Assembly: GCA_002372935.1 (NCBI GenBank) | Contig: DFJF01000004.1 | Span: 117,468 to 181,467, forward strand | Length of the DNA: 64,000 nt | Direction: 5' to 3' | Source of the DNA: Clostridiales bacterium UBA3678 | Lineage (GTDB): Bacteria > Bacillota > Clostridia > TANB77 > CAG-508 | Shown: positions 60,208-64,000 of the stretch, piece after piece | Layout of the letters: every line of letters begins with the position of its first letter | Position numbering within the stretch: the first letter of the stretch is position 1 | Position numbers and translations under genes: made by a program | Notes under the pieces: generated by a model | The model's database searches: none | Told to the model about the DNA's origin: nothing | What the model saw: only the letters and a program-made list of their open reading frames with translations

Positions 60208-61200
60208 ATGGTTGTATTAAATATTTATGGAAGGATAAAGCCTATATGTATATCAAAAAAACTAGGATTGTATATAGCTAATCTTCCTAAAGAAGAACAT
60301 AATAATTGGAACGATATGTTATATGAAGAAATGATTTTAGCTAAAAAAAGAATAGATGAGAGTTCTAAGAGATACAAATTAAAGTCGCCGTTCGAGATAG
60401 ATAAAATATATTCAGCTGTATGTTTTCCAGCAAAAGATAAAAAAATAAATAATTATAAGAAGATTCATGAAATTGTTAATAATATGATTTGTGTATATTT
60501 AGACTATAATTATGACGATATGCCATTAGGAGGGTGGGAAACGAATTGTTTTGATGGGAGAATGTGCGAAAATGATTATGCAGAAAAAATTATAAACTTT
60601 ATATGTAGCATAAATGAAAATGGTAATGTTCCACATTATATCTATTCATCTAATCACGATTTTAACAATCCTTATGGTTTTTTACAATATACATCTGAAA
60701 CAGATAAATATATAGAAGGATTAAAAGAATGGGGAAAGAAATTTGATGATTTTTTAATTAGTAAAAACGACTATTTACAATTAGATTATTTAATTAATGC
60801 TTTTTTTAAAGACAATGATTATAATGAATATCATTTATTAAAATTATATTCATTATGCCAATTATTTTTAGAGAAAGAAAAAGAAACTGAATTAGATAAA
60901 AAATTAATTATTTTTTTAGATGATATGTATTCAGAAGAACTAAAAAATATTATACCTGAGAAGTTACGAAAAATGCGAAATAAAATTGCACATGGGGATT
61001 TTATAGCATTTGAAAAATTGGTTGAAGAATTTGCTTGTGAGATAATGGACAATAACTTCTATTTTGATTATTCAGAATATAGTAGAAAAAATTGGGTTAT
61101 ACTACATATTTGCTGTGAACTTGAAATAGTAGTGAAAAAAATGATTAATATGTTATTTTTAGATAGAGAAAAATTAGAAAAAATAAAAAATTGTAATTAA
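60208..61200 (+). CDS. Hypothetical protein with C-terminal HEPN-type RxxxxH motif
   Basis: 330 residues. Residues 1-180 are an alpha/beta region of unknown type (VVLNIYGRIKPICISK, VYLDYNYDDMPLGGWE). The C-terminal helical half has MRNKIAHGDF at 256-265, with Arg257 and His262 as a HEPN ribonuclease-like RxxxxH pair, as in ApeA/RiboL-PSP-type defence proteins. AAGGAG precedes the ATG. It is 13 bases before the NACHT gene, so the two likely form one system. Confidence 0.6.
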   Translation: MVVLNIYGRIKPICISKKLGLYIANLPKEEHNNWNDMLYEEMILAKKRIDESSKRYKLKSPFEIDKIYSAVCFPAKDKKINNYKKIHEIVNNMICVYLDYNYDDMPLGGWETNCFDGRMCENDYAEKIINFICSINENGNVPHYIYSSNHDFNNPYGFLQYTSETDKYIEGLKEWGKKFDDFLISKNDYLQLDYLINAFFKDNDYNEYHLLKLYSLCQLFLEKEKETELDKKLIIFLDDMYSEELKNIIPEKLRKMRNKIAHGDFIAFEKLVEEFACEIMDNNFYFDYSEYSRKNWVILHICCELEIVVKKMINMLFLDREKLEKIKNCN

Positions 61201-61213
61201 GAGAGGAAATATA

Positions 61214-64000
61214 ATGGAAAATATTGAGCAAAAAATTACTAGATTATATGAGGATGGAATTAATTATCAGATAGTTAATAATGAGAAGAATAAATATGAA
61301 TATACAGAAAAAAACACAATTAAAAATCAAAGTGAGTTTATTTCTTTATTAAAGAGAAGAAAAGGAATATCTATTATAACAGGCAATAATGGTATAGGTA
61401 AGACATATTTACTAAAACAGATTAATAATAAGTTTATAGAAGAAAACAAAAGAGCAAAATTGATTGAGTTAAAAAACTATAACACCTTAAATGAAATAGA
61501 AAATCAAATTATGGATGAATATGAAATTATTATTTTTGATGGACTGGATGAAATAAATATAAACATAGTAGATAGTGTTATAAATTTAATTTTTGCAATT
61601 AAGAATAAAAGAATAATTGTTTCTAGCAGAAAAGATTTTTTACAAAAAAATAATATGCTCAATGTTATATATAATGTTTATGAAATAATGCCTATTGAAG
61701 AATATAGGGTAAAGCAATTTATAGAAGATTTAGACATAGAAGATTTAAAAACAGATAATATTATGAACTTGTTGAAAACTCCAAGATTTTTACTTTATAT
61801 TATTGATAATATTGAGCAAGTTAAAAATTTGAAAAAAATTAATAAGTATAATCTATTAAATATGATAATAGAAAATCATCTTGATACGTTAAATAATAGA
61901 GCTAATGTAAAAATTGAAAAACATATACATAGAAAAATATTACAGTCTATGGCATTAGTTATGATGATGGCTGGAAAAACTAATTTAACTATTGAAGAAT
62001 TTATTACATTTTTAAGTAGAATTAACTATTTAGATATTAAAAGTTATATTTTAAATGAAAATATAATTGAAAGTTTTTTGAATAATCAATTAATATTAAA
62101 TGATGGTAAAATATTACAATTTGAAAATAAGGAGTTAATGGAATTTTTGGCTGCAAAAGAAATAATTGAAAATGATATATCGAATGAGCATTTATATAAT
62201 ATGGTTATCAATGAAGAAAAAGAAATAGATTCATTTTGGTTTAATACTATTACATATTTAGTATGTGAGTCCAAAATATATAGAAGATTAATATTAGAAT
62301 ATATTTATAATAATATAGAAGAACAAGACAATTTAATAAATCTATTATTTAATATTAATTTTGGATTTGAAGATAAAGAATATGCCAGAATAATATCTAA
62401 TAAGTTAATTTTCCAATATACAAAGCTATACCAATATTTGAGCTATAGCGATAAAAGTATTTTAAACATTGTATCAGCAAATTACAAAGACATATTAAAA
62501 ATACTGATAGATATACTTAGTAAATTTGATTTTAAAAGTTCAATTGATGAATTTAATGTTATTTATATAAATAATATATTGTCTATTATAGATAATATTT
62601 TAGAAAAATATGCTCCTAAACAAATACAATTAGATTGTTTAAAGAAATTTTTAGTGAATAATGAAAAATACATTATGAGTGATAGAAGATTTAATGTTAG
62701 ATATTTAACTATTTATTCAAGAATAATGAATATAGATGATATAGATAATTTATTAAATACAGGAAAAATAAACAATAGATTGTTTTCGATAATACTGCAT
62801 GAATGCCCCCAAAAAAACAAATTACAAAAGTTGGACGATATTATTAATAGGTATATTTTAAACTATAAAGATAGATTTGAAGAAGAAGTTTATTTTTTTA
62901 TGGATGATACCTTAATAAAAGAATTTATAATAAACAATTATAATGTAACTAGAATAAATAAATTATTGAATAAATTAGATTCTGATGAAAATATTGCGAG
63001 CTTTTTGAGATTTGTAAATAGTAATAATACTGATATTTTGAATAAATTTGATAGAAAAACGATTATTAAGGTTTTATATGCAAAAATAATAAAAAGATTT
63101 TTAAAAGAAGATTCTAAAGGTAATATGGAACTTAGAGAAGAAATAATGTTTGATAGGAGACAGGGGGATGGATTTGAAAAAATAATAGAGTTATGTATAA
63201 ATTACAAATACATACAGGCTGTCGATTTAAAAAGTATTAATCCATCAAATTATATAATTCAGTATATTTGTGAATTAATTATAAAAAAACTATTAGAAAA
63301 AGGTACGCAAATTCAAGAAATATATAACTCTTTAATAAAGAGAGAACTTGTTTTTTATGTTTGGAAAAATGATATATCTAGTATAGAAAAAAAGAAGTAT
63401 GAGGATGAAATTAAAAGATTATTTCCAGAACAATATAAAAATTATATCATTGCTATGGAAAAATTAAAAAATAGGGATTATGTAGATATAGAAAATAGTA
63501 TGAAAAAAATTTTAGAAGCTTCAAATATATTTTATGTTATAGATAAAATGTATAATTTTGTAAAAGATGATAAAAAGTATAATATGATTATTTCAGATAC
63601 AATAATGAAAAACACTTTCAAGCAAATCATAAACAAAATAAATCAATATATATCTAATTTAGATATTTCAAAATTACAGATTAAATATAATACTAAAGAC
63701 AAAAATTATACATTAAGTTATGGTGTTATTTTTTATTCTAAAGCTATATATATATTAAAGAAAGGTGATATAGACATTAATATATACAATGAGAAAAATA
63801 TAATACTGCTAAGGGATTATAATAATGAGATAAGTATTAATTATACGGACAAAGAGTACAAAATTTTTATAGATTATCTAAAAAGAAAGAATAATGAAGG
63901 ATACATAAGATATTATTTCTATTCGATAATTGAAAAAATTAAAAATAGTCATATAAATGAATTGTATGATTTGATTTTTCAATGGATAGATAAATATGAA
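61214..64000 (+). CDS. NACHT-type STAND NTPase, incomplete at the window edge
   Basis: 929 codons open to the last base; the 3' end is outside. Walker A is GNNGIGKT (57-64), Walker B IIIFDGLDE (105-113), the form typical of NACHT, with SSRKD (137-141) as sensor. The helical segment ENKELMEFLAAKE near 300-310 is the NACHT-associated signature. About 600 residues of helical, Asn/Ile/Lys-rich sequence follow with no repeats I can name, the likely sensor. Bacterial NACHT proteins detect phage components and trigger abortive infection. No effector domain precedes the NTPase, so the upstream HEPN-motif protein may be the effector. Confidence 0.8.
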   Translation, partial: MENIEQKITRLYEDGINYQIVNNEKNKYEYTEKNTIKNQSEFISLLKRRKGISIITGNNGIGKTYLLKQINNKFIEENKRAKLIELKNYNTLNEIENQIMDEYEIIIFDGLDEININIVDSVINLIFAIKNKRIIVSSRKDFLQKNNMLNVIYNVYEIMPIEEYRVKQFIEDLDIEDLKTDNIMNLLKTPRFLLYIIDNIEQVKNLKKINKYNLLNMIIENHLDTLNNRANVKIEKHIHRKILQSMALVMMMAGKTNLTIEEFITFLSRINYLDIKSYILNENIIESFLNNQLILNDGKILQFENKELMEFLAAKEIIENDISNEHLYNMVINEEKEIDSFWFNTITYLVCESKIYRRLILEYIYNNIEEQDNLINLLFNINFGFEDKEYARIISNKLIFQYTKLYQYLSYSDKSILNIVSANYKDILKILIDILSKFDFKSSIDEFNVIYINNILSIIDNILEKYAPKQIQLDCLKKFLVNNEKYIMSDRRFNVRYLTIYSRIMNIDDIDNLLNTGKINNRLFSIILHECPQKNKLQKLDDIINRYILNYKDRFEEEVYFFMDDTLIKEFIINNYNVTRINKLLNKLDSDENIASFLRFVNSNNTDILNKFDRKTIIKVLYAKIIKRFLKEDSKGNMELREEIMFDRRQGDGFEKIIELCINYKYIQAVDLKSINPSNYIIQYICELIIKKLLEKGTQIQEIYNSLIKRELVFYVWKNDISSIEKKKYEDEIKRLFPEQYKNYIIAMEKLKNRDYVDIENSMKKILEASNIFYVIDKMYNFVKDDKKYNMIISDTIMKNTFKQIINKINQYISNLDISKLQIKYNTKDKNYTLSYGVIFYSKAIYILKKGDIDINIYNEKNIILLRDYNNEISINYTDKEYKIFIDYLKRKNNEGYIRYYFYSIIEKIKNSHINELYDLIFQWIDKYE

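Noticed and set aside
60831..61052. Open frame opposite the HEPN-motif gene
   Set aside because: No ribosome site, and it lies wholly within a well-supported plus-strand gene.

Overview
The window looks like chromosome of an AT-rich, endospore-forming Firmicute of class Clostridia. The evidence is strong Shine-Dalgarno sequences, frequent TTG/GTG starts, a meso-DAP type MurE, SepF, DivIVA, RicT/YaaT, GerW/YtfJ, a Spo0E-like protein and IS21 and phage-type elements. I cannot name the species from sequence alone; an uncultured gut-type clostridial lineage would fit.

Region 1-43,920 is ordinary chromosome in short transcription units. From the left: a reduced peptidoglycan cluster (murE, mraY, ftsW) behind a VanW-domain protein; two low-complexity exported proteins; an smpB broken by one extra base; class II aldolase; a TPR membrane protein; acpP and plsX; DUF2508, DUF4912 and a GH57 glucan enzyme; glyS; a divergent second MurE followed by a YfhO-type membrane protein; a five-gene unit (ppaC, lepB, holB, ricT, ferredoxin); nth; ytfJ. 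An Rpn-family nuclease gene bracketed by 31-bp direct repeats and a pilin-like gene lie between ytfJ and a DUF2953 gene. Then come rsmD, divIVA, sepF, a membrane-fusion-like protein, miaA, mutL, two Cys-rich microproteins, a Spo0E-like microgene, paired M16 peptidases and a GH13 amylase. A palindromic repeat built on GGGACGGTTC sits at four gene ends.

Region 44,044-46,218 is an IS21-family insertion sequence with intact istA and istB. At 46,474-46,517 is the 3' half of an initiator tRNA, flanked on both sides by similar TTGGGG-type repeats and followed by a tyrosine integrase. This looks like an attachment site, possibly attP-like because repeats sit on both sides and the 5' half of the tRNA is missing.

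Region 46,500-64,000 is an accessory island of decayed phage or integrative-element origin (integrase, HTH/excisionase, broken replisome organizer) loaded with probable defence genes. They are a MazG-like pyrophosphohydrolase with a DUF2075 nuclease-helicase, a PUA/ASCH-like protein, and a complete type II restriction-modification system: C5 methyltransferase, AlkA-like glycosylase, HTH controller, Bsp6I-family endonuclease and an unrecognised PD-(D/E)XK-like protein. A second cluster holds a DUF5677/HEPN-like protein, a zinc-ribbon protein, a HEPN-motif protein and a NACHT NTPase that runs off the right edge. The least explained parts are this last cluster, the extra nuclease-like protein in the restriction system, a hairpin array at 51,326-51,533, and the MurE paralogue that lacks both DAP-recognition motifs.
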